Source: JAWLCQ01 sp041687095 | GTDB taxonomy: Bacteria > Planctomycetota > Phycisphaerae > SM23-33 | DNA length: 45,435 nt | NCBI GenBank assembly: GCA_041687095.1 | Contig: JAWLCQ010000019.1 | Coordinates: 1-45,435, forward strand | Direction: 5' to 3' | Shown: positions 23,736 through 32,445 of the stretch, piece after piece | How the letters are laid out: every line of letters begins with the position of its first letter | Numbering within the stretch: position 1 is the stretch's first letter | Made by a program: the position numbers and the translations under genes | The notes under the pieces: generated by a model | What the model was told of the DNA's origin: nothing | Databases searched by the model: none | Seen by the model: the letters and a program-made list of their open reading frames with translations, nothing else

Positions 23736-26453
23736 GTGGAACTCAAACCCATAGAATCCATCGAGTACGGGCTGCGGTTCGCTTCGCTGCTCTCTCCGTG
23801 GTGGCAGCTCCTGCTGCTCCCGCTGGCGGGATTGGCGGGATGGGCGCTGTACCGCGTGCAGTTCCGCAGCGTGCCCCGCCGCCACGCCCTGGCCCTGCTG
23901 GGCCTGCGGATCGGACTGCTGGTGCTCCTGGTGTTCCTGGCGTTTCGGCCCTCGCTGGTCCGCAAACAGACGCTCACCTACAACGGCCGCGTGCTGCTGG
24001 TCACCGATACCTCCCAGAGCATGGCCACCCGCGACAACGCCGCCCCCGACGCCTCCGTGCTGCACGTGCGGCGGCGGCTGAGCGAGGCGTTCGGGGAGGG
24101 GGCGATGTACTACCAGCTCTCCCGCGTGCTGCTGGAGATCGAGGGCGAGCTTCGCCGCTTCGAGGCCGTCGCCCGCCTCGCCGATCGCTCCAGCGACGAC
24201 TTCTGGGACACCGTCGCTCCCTACCAGGACCGCATCCAGGGGCACTTCGGCCGCTTCGAGGAACTCGCCGCCGGGGCGCCCAAGCTCTCGGACGAACTCG
24301 ACCGCCGCTTCGCCGATCTCCGCCGCGAGGTCAAGGACCTCGGGGCCCGCAGCACGACGTTCTTCTCGGGCGACAGCGGGCCCGGACGCAAGGCCTTCGA
24401 TGACTTCGCCGCCGACCTCTCCACCGCCGCCGGTGAACTCGAGCGGCTGCAGGGGATCAAGGACGACCAGGACATCGCCAACGGCGCCGCCGCCCTCCAG
24501 GCCGCCGCCGGCGAGGAGCGCACCCACACCCGCATCGGGCTGCTGGGTGAGAAGCTCGCCCAGGCGACCCCCACCCTCGAAACCCTGCTCCCCAACCAGT
24601 TCTTCCAGGTCGTGGACCTCATGTCCGCCCAGCGGACCGCCGCCCGCGAGTTCGACGCCGCCGCCCTCCAGCGCCCCGACGCCACCCGCCCCGGGGCCAC
24701 CGACCTCGTGGGAACCCTCGAGACCCTCCTCGCCGAGAAGAGCGACTTCCCGCTGACGGCCGTCTTCGTCCTCGGGGACGGGCGGGACCTGTCGAACCGG
24801 GACGTGAAGAACGTCGAGCAGGCCTACGCCCAGAAGCAGATCCCCATCCACGCCGCCCCCGTCGGGGCGGGCATGGAGCCCTACGACGTCGCGATCCTCC
24901 GCCTCATCGCCCCGCCCTTCGCGGCCAAGGAGACCCCCGTCCACGTTCGCCTGACGGTCAAGGCGTTCCTGCCCGCCCCCGCGGAGGTGAAGCTCTCCCT
25001 CGCCCGCGGCGCCGAGCCCGTCGCCTCCGAGGCCGTGCCGCTCACGGGCAAGGGCGAACAGACGCTGCACATCGCCTTCACCCCGCGAGAGACCGGCGTG
25101 TACCGCTACACCGCCAAGCTCGACACCGTCGCGGGCGAAGCCTTCCCCGTCCAGAACAACACCATGGACTTCGTGGTGAACGTCCGCGACGAACGGGCCA
25201 AGGTCCTCCTCCTCGACTGGAAGCCGCGCTGGGAAACCCGCTTCGCCCTCAACACCTTCCGCCGCCTGGACTACATCGACCTCAACCCCATCGTCATCCT
25301 CGCCCAGGAGAACCAGACCCTCCGCCGCGGGGTGCAGAAGGGGATGTTCCCCGACTCGCTGCCTGCTCTGGAGATGTACGACCTCGTCCTCCTGGGCGAC
25401 CTGCCCGAGGGCACGCTGAGCGACGCCGAGTGGGAGATGCTGCGGACGTACGTCGTCGACAAGGGCGGGTCCGTCTGCTTCCTCGGGAGCGGACAGCGCC
25501 CGCCCGTGCCCGACGGGCCCGGGCTCCGCGAGGCGCTGCTGCCGCTGACGGCCGCGGCCCCCGCGCCCCCCGCCGACGCCAACGCCGCTCCCTCCGCCCC
25601 CCCGGGCGAGTCCCTCGACCGCCTCCGCCGCACCCGCCCCGGGGAACTCCACCCCGTCACGCAGGCGCTGCCCGACACGCTGGTGGTGGACACCGACCCC
25701 CGCGCCCCACGCGCCCGCCCCGACACGCAGGTGCTCCTGGCGAGCGATGGGGGGGAGGCGCTGCTCACCGCCCGCATGACGGGCGAGGGCAAGGCGTTCC
25801 TCATCGATACCGACCGGCTGTGGAAGGCGCTGAACCCGACGGCCCTGGAGGCGCATTCCGAGATGTACGTCGCCCTGCTGACCTGGGCGATCGAGGGCGG
25901 GTACGGCCCGCGCGAGACGGACGCTTCCGCCGCATCCGATCCCGACGGGGCGCCGATGGCCCTGGCCCTCGATCGCCGGGCCTTCACCGCCCAAAAGGGC
26001 CTGCAGGTCTGGGCCCAGGGCGTCTCCGAGGGGTTCGTCGTCGAGGCCCTGGTGAACGACGAGGTCGTCGCCTCCGCCCCCCTGCAGCCCGCCCGCACGG
26101 GCTCGACGCTGTGGCGGGCGGCCTTCACGGAACTCCCCGCCGCCGACGTGACCTTCCGCCTCGCCGCCGCCCCGCAGGTGACGGCCGGGGCGGTGGTGAT
26201 CACCCGCGACGACCCCGAACTGAAGTACCTCGCCCGCGACGACGCCTTCCTCCGCCGCCTGGCGGTGGCGACGGGCGGGCGGTTCCATGAGTTCACCGAT
26301 TTCGAGCGCTCCTTCCTCGAGACGACGCCCAAGAGCGTCGTCCGCAAGAGCCAGTGGGAGTGGCGCCTCTGGGATGCCTGGACCCTCCTCGTCCTGCTCG
26401 CGGCCGCTTTGACCGTCGAGTGGGTGTACCGCAAGCTGGTTGGACTGGTGTGA
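23736..26453 (+). CDS. Membrane VWA / amidotransferase-like protein with coiled-coil insert
   Basis: 905 residues from a GTG at 23736. Two N-terminal helices (about 22-40, 50-70, ending FRPSLVRK) lead to a VWA domain with MIDAS DTSQS (91-95). About 230 residues of charged helical sequence (roughly 105-330, many EL/RRF heptads) interrupt the VWA fold, which resumes at LTAVFVLGDGRDLSN. A beta-sandwich, then an amidotransferase-like domain (AKVLLLDWKPRWETRF, YDLVLLGDLPEGTLS, VDKGGSVCFLGSG) follow. A C-terminal helix (about 879-898) anchors it. It is a paralogue in layout of the preceding protein but has the extra coiled-coil. Confidence 0.85.
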   Translation: MELKPIESIEYGLRFASLLSPWWQLLLLPLAGLAGWALYRVQFRSVPRRHALALLGLRIGLLVLLVFLAFRPSLVRKQTLTYNGRVLLVTDTSQSMATRDNAAPDASVLHVRRRLSEAFGEGAMYYQLSRVLLEIEGELRRFEAVARLADRSSDDFWDTVAPYQDRIQGHFGRFEELAAGAPKLSDELDRRFADLRREVKDLGARSTTFFSGDSGPGRKAFDDFAADLSTAAGELERLQGIKDDQDIANGAAALQAAAGEERTHTRIGLLGEKLAQATPTLETLLPNQFFQVVDLMSAQRTAAREFDAAALQRPDATRPGATDLVGTLETLLAEKSDFPLTAVFVLGDGRDLSNRDVKNVEQAYAQKQIPIHAAPVGAGMEPYDVAILRLIAPPFAAKETPVHVRLTVKAFLPAPAEVKLSLARGAEPVASEAVPLTGKGEQTLHIAFTPRETGVYRYTAKLDTVAGEAFPVQNNTMDFVVNVRDERAKVLLLDWKPRWETRFALNTFRRLDYIDLNPIVILAQENQTLRRGVQKGMFPDSLPALEMYDLVLLGDLPEGTLSDAEWEMLRTYVVDKGGSVCFLGSGQRPPVPDGPGLREALLPLTAAAPAPPADANAAPSAPPGESLDRLRRTRPGELHPVTQALPDTLVVDTDPRAPRARPDTQVLLASDGGEALLTARMTGEGKAFLIDTDRLWKALNPTALEAHSEMYVALLTWAIEGGYGPRETDASAASDPDGAPMALALDRRAFTAQKGLQVWAQGVSEGFVVEALVNDEVVASAPLQPARTGSTLWRAAFTELPAADVTFRLAAAPQVTAGAVVITRDDPELKYLARDDAFLRRLAVATGGRFHEFTDFERSFLETTPKSVVRKSQWEWRLWDAWTLLVLLAAALTVEWVYRKLVGLV

Positions 26454-26454
26454 C

Positions 26455-29400
26455 ATGCCGTTGAAGCTCAAACATCTTCCCGCGGAGGTGGCGGGGCGGC
26501 TGCGCGGCTACCACCGCCGCAAGCGCCTGTACCAGTTCGTCCGCATCACGCTGATGTCGGCCGTCGCGTACGCCGTGCTCGTCCTGCTGGCCGCGCACGT
26601 GGACCGCTTCCTGTTCCTGGACGAGTCCGTGCGGATGGCGATCTTCTGGGGGATCCACGGGGCGTGGGGGCTGCTGACGCTGGGGCTGCTGGGGTGGTTC
26701 GCGCTGCAGCGGTCGTCGGTCGCCCGGACCGCCTACGAACTGGAGTCCCGCCTCACCGACCGCCCGAGCCCCGAGCGCTACGTCACGCTGGATAACGTCC
26801 TCGCCCGCGGAGGGTACGAGGACGACCCCGTCGCCCGCGAACTCGTCCGTCAGCTCCGCGAGGCCACCGTCGAGCAGTCCCGCGGGGTGCGGGTGGGGCG
26901 GCTGGTCCGCGACCGCAAGATGGTCGGGTTCCTCGGGGCCTTCGTCGCCGTTCTGGGCGTGTACGGCCTGCTGACGATCCCGGGCGGATACCAGTTCCCG
27001 CTCATGATCGAGCGGACGCTGTTCCCGCACCGCAACCTGCCCAAGCCCTCGTTCATCCAGATCCAGGTGCGGCCCGAGTCGCTCGTCCGCGGGGCCGGCG
27101 AGGAGGCCGTCATCGAGGCCGAGATCTCCGGGGAGATCCCCGCCCTCCTGCGATGGTTCATGGATCTGCTGGGCATGACCACCAACCGCGCGACGGTGGC
27201 CCTGCGCCCCCAGGCGGAGGGGGCGTTCGACTTCCGCTCCGCCGAGCAGGCCGACATGTCCCGCCTCCAGCGCGACCTGTTCCTCCTGTCCCGCGGGAAC
27301 CTGCAGGAATCCTTCCAGTACCGCATCCGCTGCGGCGATGCCGAGACCAAGGTCCACCTCGTCCGCGTCGTCCAGCAGCCCCGGATCACCGACGTCGCCC
27401 TCCGCGTCACCTATCCCGAGTACACCAAGCTCGACCCCAACACGATCACCGACGTCTCCAAGCCCCTCCGCCTGCTGGAGAACTCCAGGATCGAACTCAC
27501 CTTCCGCACCGACCAGGAGGTCGCCCAGCAGATCCTCCGCATTGAGGGCCGCGAGGAGCCCGTCCGCCCCGACTGGGACCCCGACACCCGCACGGGCACC
27601 TGGGCGTTCGACCTCAAGAAGAAGGTCGCCCTCGAGATCGTCGTCACCAACCCCGAGGGGTTCGCCAACGTCGAGCGGACGCGGCTGACCCTCGACATCC
27701 TGGAGGACCGCGCCCCGACGATCCGCCTGGAGTACCCGCCCCCGGGCGACCAGCACCGCGTGGCGAGCGAGATCATCCCGTTCCGGGCGTTCGTCGAGGA
27801 TGACCTGGGCGTGCAGGAACTGGCCTTCGAGTTCTTCGTCAACCCCGACCGCGACACCGACCCCAAGCAGGTGCCCGTCGAGATCGAGAAGGTCGGGGAG
27901 CAGACGTACGAGCTGACGCCCATGTTCGACCTGGAGAAGACCCGCACCGTCCCGGGCGACCTGGTGCAGATCCGCCTCCGCGCCCGCGACACCGCCAACA
28001 ACGACGGGTTCTCCCGCGACGTCTTCGTCCGCATCGTCCCGTTCACCCGCGGGGAGAACGAGCGCAAACGCCTCGTGAGCCTCGCGTGGCTGCGGACGGC
28101 CCTGGCGGGGATGGCCGTCCCCCCCAAGGACCCGGCCGCCTCCGCTCCCGCCTCGCAGCCCGCGGCCGCGACGCGGGCGATGGACCTGCCCGCCGATCCC
28201 TACGCCGCCGCCGCCACCGCCGCGACGAACGCGGGCATCCTGCTGTCCGAGACGCCCTCCGTCCACTCGCTGCTGACCGTGCTGGAGCGGGAGGTCCACT
28301 TCACCGACGCCGCCCGCCACAAGAACGACGTGCGGAAGCTCCACGTCCTGCTGCGCGAAGCGGCGGCCCCGGTGACGCCCCCGGCCTTCACCGACGTCCG
28401 CGCCTACCGCGATGCCCGCCTCCTGGAGATCACCAACGACCTCCTCCCCGGGCTCACGCAGTACCGCCACCTCAAGAACATGATGTGGCGGCTGTTCGGC
28501 ATGCAGTACGAGGCCGCCACCATCCAGGCCAAGCTCCAGGCCCTCGCCGACCAGGACCCCCCCGACGCCGCCCTCGTCCAATCCGCCAAGAAGCGTGGCG
28601 AGCTGTACTTCAAGACGCTCCAGGACCTGGGCGAGGAACTCATCGAACTCTCCCGCGTCTGCGACGCCCTGGACCCCAACGAGATCAGCGAAGCGGTGGG
28701 CGAGATGAACCTGCAGGGCTACTACCTCCGCAGCCCGGCGGCGTCGCTGGGGCGGCGGATCGCCTCCTGCGACGGGGTCGCCACGGCCATCTCCGTCATG
28801 CTGGAGAAGTCCCGCAAGGCCCTGCCCGCCCTCTGCGCCCGTGAACTCGCCGCCCGCTCCCGCCTCGACGCCATGTACGGGGCGGTCCTCGCGACGGTGA
28901 CGCTCCCGCCCGACGGGCAGCTCCGCACCGCCTGGGCCGCCAACGCCGTCCCGCTCCTCGACGACGACCGTCGCCTGATGCAGTGGTCGCCCATGCTCCC
29001 GCTGTGGGAGCGGTTCACGAACCTCGCCCTCTCGCAGCGCCTCGCGGACGCCCTGTCCGCCACCACCGACACCGCCCGCAAGGAGGCGTCCGCCCAACTC
29101 GCCAAGCTGCCCCCCGACGTGCTGAGCCCCCCGGGCGACCTGGCGAAGCAGATCGCCCGCGATCGAGCGGCGATGGCGGCGATGGCGTTCGACTACGAAC
29201 TCGCCACCCTCCTCGCCATCCAGGACATCAGCGAAACGGAGAAGGCCTTCGAGAAGGCCCTGATCGAGATCGAGGAAGCCCAGGCCAACGGCGCCCTGAG
29301 TGACGCGGACCGCCAGAAGCGCTTCGCGGCCGTCCTCGCCCTGGACCTCCACGCCGAACTCCCCAAGGTGAGCCCCGACCGCAGCAGCCGCGACACCGAC

Positions 29401-30825
29401 GCCATCGCCCGCTTCCGCACCAACTGCGAAGTGCTCGGGGGGGCGGCGCGGCTGCGGCTGGCCTTCCCCGAGCCCGTCCGCCTCGCGCAGCAACTGCAGG
29501 AGCGGACGCAGGGCATGGGGGCGCAGATGGTGGGGGCGGAGAAGGCCCTTCGCGGCGGGCTGACCCCCGACAACGCCCGCACGCTGCTGGCGGCGCTGGA
29601 CGGGCTGGAGGCGTCGACCGCCGCCATCCGCCGCGACCTCGACCGCCTCAACTTCCAGGTCTCCTTCCTCCGCGATCAGTCCACGAGCGACGAGGACGAA
29701 CTCATGGTCCTCAAGCTCCGCGAGGCGTTCCACCGGTACGCCGGCCGGACCGCCGATCCGCTCGCGAAGCTGCGGGCGCTCGATCCCGAGTCGCCCGACC
29801 CCGCCGCCCTGACGCTCCTGGACCAGGAGTTCAACACGCTCGCAACGCAGTCAGCGGTGCTGGGCGACATGATCGCCCGCGCCCTGCAGGAGCGCACCTC
29901 GCCCCCGACCGAGGGCGAGGCGGCCCGGCCCGGGCGGAGCTTCGTCCGCATCGACGACCTCCGCCGCACGCGGGCGTACCTGCAGGCGACGACGGACCTG
30001 CTGGCGGGCAAGGACCCGCGGCAGACGGCGGGGCAGTTCATCGAGCGGTTCCCCGCGGCCGGCGTGTCCTACCTCGCCGCCCGCGCCGAACTCATCGAGG
30101 CCGCCCGCGCCACTCTCCGCGCGGGCGATACGCTCCTGCAGAGTGAGTCGCCCGACGGGGCGGCCTTCGACACGCAGGTGGCGGGGACGCTCGAACACCT
30201 GGACCGCATGCTCGTCGTCGTCGCCAACGCCGGGGCGGGCGAGTTGCAGGCGGCCCTGGCGGAGCGGATCGGGACCGTGGGGGGCAAGATCCGCCGCCTC
30301 GCCTTCGCCGGGGCCCCCGTCACCCCCCAGGCCGTCAGTGTGCGGCGATTCGCCCTGGGCCAGGCCGTCAAGGACCTGGAGTCCGCCGTCAACGAACTCG
30401 ATGCCGCCGCCCGCTCCCTCGAACCCGACGCCGGCGGCTGGTTCAAGGGCGGCCCCGGTGGGCTGTTCGCCGGGCCGCTGCAGCTCGACGTCGACGTCAC
30501 CCGCGCTCGCCTGATCGACCAGTACCGCTTCGGCGATGGCCGCGTGGTCGAGGGCGTCCTCGAGGGCCTGGCGGCGAGTCCGGACCGCGCGCGGTACGCG
30601 GACGGCTATGCCTGGAGCGAATACCTCTACCGCGTCGTCCGTAGCGACCTGTTCGGGATCGGGGCGTCCGAGCACGCGACCGACCCGAATCAGCAGCCCG
30701 TGGACGCGTCGCTGGTCAAGTGGCTGGAGGCCGAGGTCCAAAAGGCCATGCTCGTCAAGCTCAAGTTCTACGGCGACGCGGGCCTGGAGTACCTCAAGTC
30801 CGTGAAGGATGAGCTGAGGAGATGA
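26455..30825 (+). CDS. Giant membrane/periplasmic protein (DUF4175-like layout), unknown function
   Basis: 1456 residues from the ATG at 26455, 1 bp after the previous stop. Three membrane helices lie near the N-terminus (about 29-48, 61-82, 153-170). A beta-sandwich region (about 200-530, with DVALRVTYPEYTKL and VALEIVVTNPEGF) follows, then roughly 900 residues of mostly alpha-helical, charged sequence likely to form coiled coils. No catalytic motif is recognised. The three-helix start plus long periplasmic helical region recalls DUF4175 proteins that accompany MoxR/VWA operons. Its coupling to the VWA genes and to the squalene-cyclase-like gene (ATGA) argues for a shared envelope complex. 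Confidence 0.8.
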   Translation: MPLKLKHLPAEVAGRLRGYHRRKRLYQFVRITLMSAVAYAVLVLLAAHVDRFLFLDESVRMAIFWGIHGAWGLLTLGLLGWFALQRSSVARTAYELESRLTDRPSPERYVTLDNVLARGGYEDDPVARELVRQLREATVEQSRGVRVGRLVRDRKMVGFLGAFVAVLGVYGLLTIPGGYQFPLMIERTLFPHRNLPKPSFIQIQVRPESLVRGAGEEAVIEAEISGEIPALLRWFMDLLGMTTNRATVALRPQAEGAFDFRSAEQADMSRLQRDLFLLSRGNLQESFQYRIRCGDAETKVHLVRVVQQPRITDVALRVTYPEYTKLDPNTITDVSKPLRLLENSRIELTFRTDQEVAQQILRIEGREEPVRPDWDPDTRTGTWAFDLKKKVALEIVVTNPEGFANVERTRLTLDILEDRAPTIRLEYPPPGDQHRVASEIIPFRAFVEDDLGVQELAFEFFVNPDRDTDPKQVPVEIEKVGEQTYELTPMFDLEKTRTVPGDLVQIRLRARDTANNDGFSRDVFVRIVPFTRGENERKRLVSLAWLRTALAGMAVPPKDPAASAPASQPAAATRAMDLPADPYAAAATAATNAGILLSETPSVHSLLTVLEREVHFTDAARHKNDVRKLHVLLREAAAPVTPPAFTDVRAYRDARLLEITNDLLPGLTQYRHLKNMMWRLFGMQYEAATIQAKLQALADQDPPDAALVQSAKKRGELYFKTLQDLGEELIELSRVCDALDPNEISEAVGEMNLQGYYLRSPAASLGRRIASCDGVATAISVMLEKSRKALPALCARELAARSRLDAMYGAVLATVTLPPDGQLRTAWAANAVPLLDDDRRLMQWSPMLPLWERFTNLALSQRLADALSATTDTARKEASAQLAKLPPDVLSPPGDLAKQIARDRAAMAAMAFDYELATLLAIQDISETEKAFEKALIEIEEAQANGALSDADRQKRFAAVLALDLHAELPKVSPDRSSRDTDAIARFRTNCEVLGGAARLRLAFPEPVRLAQQLQERTQGMGAQMVGAEKALRGGLTPDNARTLLAALDGLEASTAAIRRDLDRLNFQVSFLRDQSTSDEDELMVLKLREAFHRYAGRTADPLAKLRALDPESPDPAALTLLDQEFNTLATQSAVLGDMIARALQERTSPPTEGEAARPGRSFVRIDDLRRTRAYLQATTDLLAGKDPRQTAGQFIERFPAAGVSYLAARAELIEAARATLRAGDTLLQSESPDGAAFDTQVAGTLEHLDRMLVVVANAGAGELQAALAERIGTVGGKIRRLAFAGAPVTPQAVSVRRFALGQAVKDLESAVNELDAAARSLEPDAGGWFKGGPGGLFAGPLQLDVDVTRARLIDQYRFGDGRVVEGVLEGLAASPDRARYADGYAWSEYLYRVVRSDLFGIGASEHATDPNQQPVDASLVKWLEAEVQKAMLVKLKFYGDAGLEYLKSVKDELRR

Positions 30826-32120
30826 TGGGAATCTCGAATCTCGAATCTCGATCTTCGACGGACGGACGCTCCGCGAGCGCTCGTTCGACTCATTCCGACG
30901 TGCGAGGCGTCCCCAAGCCCCCCGACGGCGTCGGGGGGATGGCCTCGCCTCGCAACGTGCACCAGGCTGACCGAGCGGACGTTGCGCTGCGCCCAGCGAA
31001 ACACTGTGCCGTCGCCCTGCTCCTGACGTTCGTCCTCGCCCCCCTCGCCGCCATCGCGCAGGACGCCCCCGCCCCCTCCGCCGCGCCCGAGCAGGAGCAG
31101 GTCCGCACGGCCATCGATGGGGCGCTGAAGTGGCTCGCCACGCACCAGGTGGTCGAGGGCGACAAGGGCTACTGGGACTGCCCGCGGTATCAGACGGCGA
31201 CGGCGAGTTTTGCGGGGCTGGCGTTCCTCGCCAACGGGTATAAGCCCGGGGAGGGCGAGTACGGGGCGGTGATCGACCGGGCGATGAACTTCGTCCGCGC
31301 GTCCATGGACCCGCAGGGGTACCTGGGCGGGAAGGACAACTCGATGTACGTGCACGCCGTGTGCACCCTCTTCGGGCTGTCGTACCTCGGGCAGGTCGAG
31401 AACCCCGAGAAGGAAGTCGAACTCGCCCAGTGGTGCCGCAAGGCCCTCGAGGTGGTCGTCAAGGCCCAGATCGTCCGCAAGAGCCCCGCCGAGCAGGGCG
31501 GGTGGCGGTACACGCCCTCGACGACCGAGAGCGACCTGTCCGTCACGTCGTGGATGCTCCTGGTCCTGCACGCCGCCCGGCAGTGCGGGTACGACATGGA
31601 TGACCGCGTGTTCCAGTCGGCGATGCGGTACGTCAACAGCGGGTTCGTGGAGCACGCGAAGAAGAACGAGGACGGTTCGCAGGAGGTGACGCGCGGGTTC
31701 GTGTACCGCCCGGGCATCTCCCAGCAGCCCGAGCCCGCCGTCACCGGCGTGGCGGTGTTCCTCAAGGCCCTGCTGGAGGAGGAGCCCGACGACCGCGTCG
31801 CGGCCTCGCTGGAGTATCTCGGGCAGTTCAGCCCCGAGTGGGGCGGGCCGCAGTACAAGGGCTACTTCTACTTCGGGACCTTCTACATGGTCCAGGGCAT
31901 GTTCCAGGTGGGGGGGGAGCCCTGGGACGAGTTCAACGGCCGCATCCAGCGGATCCTCCTCGACCACCAGGAGGGCGACGGGCGCTGGGACTTCCCGCCC
32001 CTCAACGCCGCCCAGTCCAAAGACGCCGGCACGGCCTACGGGACGGCCATGGGCGTGCTGATCCTCTCCGTCGACAAGCAGTACCTCCCGATGTACCAGC
32101 GGGTGAAGCGGATCTACTAG
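30822..32120 (+). CDS. Secreted prenyltransferase/squalene-oxidase-repeat protein
   Basis: 432 residues if read from the ATG at 30822, which overlaps the previous stop (ATGA) and has GAGGAG directly before it. The first 40-60 residues are encoded by repeat-like DNA: three AATCTCG heptamers and a GC-rich hairpin. The true start may be the ATG at 30939 or the GTG at 30957. A signal-peptide-like helix (HCAVALLLTFVLAPLAAIAQ, 61-80) then leads to an alpha/alpha toroid with repeats such as GYWDCPRYQTATASFAGLAF and GWRYTPSTTESDLSVTSWML. The DxDD acid motif of squalene-hopene cyclases is not visible, so it is probably a binding or structural relative. It ends the MoxR/VWA operon. Confidence 0.85.
   Translation: MMGISNLESRSSTDGRSASARSTHSDVRGVPKPPDGVGGMASPRNVHQADRADVALRPAKHCAVALLLTFVLAPLAAIAQDAPAPSAAPEQEQVRTAIDGALKWLATHQVVEGDKGYWDCPRYQTATASFAGLAFLANGYKPGEGEYGAVIDRAMNFVRASMDPQGYLGGKDNSMYVHAVCTLFGLSYLGQVENPEKEVELAQWCRKALEVVVKAQIVRKSPAEQGGWRYTPSTTESDLSVTSWMLLVLHAARQCGYDMDDRVFQSAMRYVNSGFVEHAKKNEDGSQEVTRGFVYRPGISQQPEPAVTGVAVFLKALLEEEPDDRVAASLEYLGQFSPEWGGPQYKGYFYFGTFYMVQGMFQVGGEPWDEFNGRIQRILLDHQEGDGRWDFPPLNAAQSKDAGTAYGTAMGVLILSVDKQYLPMYQRVKRIY
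30830..30952. repeat. Heptamer array and palindrome inside the 5' end of the squalene-repeat gene
   Basis: Three AATCTCG units (30830-30850) are followed by a hairpin CCCCCCGAC-ggc-GTCGGGGGG (about 30918-30938) closed by GCGAGGC / GCCTCGC. These match the style of the intergenic repeats in this window. A heptamer triplet is 21 nt, so it keeps the reading frame open. Confidence 0.6.
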
Positions 32121-32129
32121 GGGGGGGAA

Positions 32130-32206
32130 GGCACTAGGGAATAGGCACTAGGGGGAAGGCACTAGGGAATAGGCACTAGGAAATAGGGGAGAGGCACTGG
32201 GGAAGA
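32130..32206. repeat. Eleven-unit GGCACTA/GGGAATA heptamer array
   Basis: Eleven consecutive 7-nt units, each beginning GG: GGCACTA, GGGAATA, GGCACTA, GGGGGAA, GGCACTA, GGGAATA, GGCACTA, GGAAATA, GGGGAGA, GGCACTG, GGGAAGA. Period is exact throughout although units differ. It follows the end of the MoxR/VWA operon and continues into a degraded family C half element (32205-32250). Confidence 0.85.
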
Positions 32207-32285
32207 GGTGCCCGAGCGGAGAGGGGGCGGAAAGGGGGCACTCCGCACGCCCGCACGCTCCCGAACTCGCAGAGGAAAAGGGCAA

Positions 32286-32320
32286 CAATGCCCACGGGAC
32301 GCAGTGTGTCCCGTGGGACG
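32286..32320. repeat. Family G single hairpin (REP-like)
   Basis: CAATGCCCACGGGAC, loop GCAGTGT, GTCCCGTGGGACG; the 10-bp stem CCCACGGGAC/GTCCCGTGGG is perfect. The same text occurs as an inverted pair at 43139-43335. It lies in the 325-bp gap (32121-32445) before the GH101-like gene, which holds only repeats and a promoter candidate. Confidence 0.75.
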
Positions 32321-32433
32321 GCCCGCGATGACAAGGCGGGGCGGTTCCGCGAGCGAATCGGGACCGACAGTGGATTCGGCCCCTCTGACGCTCACTCTGA
32401 CGTTCATTCCCTTTTCCCGCGACGAGTCCCGGA

Positions 32434-32439
32434 TATACT
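32434..32439 (+). promoter_or_regulatory. Candidate -10 box for the GH101-like gene (leaderless)
   Basis: TATACT ends 6 nt before the ATG at 32446, and there is no ribosome site between. The -35 region shows no good TTGACA match. Confidence 0.35.
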
Positions 32440-32445
32440 CTCGAT

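Noticed and set aside
26293..29733. 1146-residue open frame opposite the giant protein gene
   Set aside because: It is the antisense shadow of two coding genes in very GC-rich DNA; composition (Gly/Glu/Val/Leu runs) matches no family and there is no start signal.
32130..32206. CRISPR array
   Set aside because: Units are 7 nt with no spacers of 25-40 nt, and no cas genes are present anywhere in the window.
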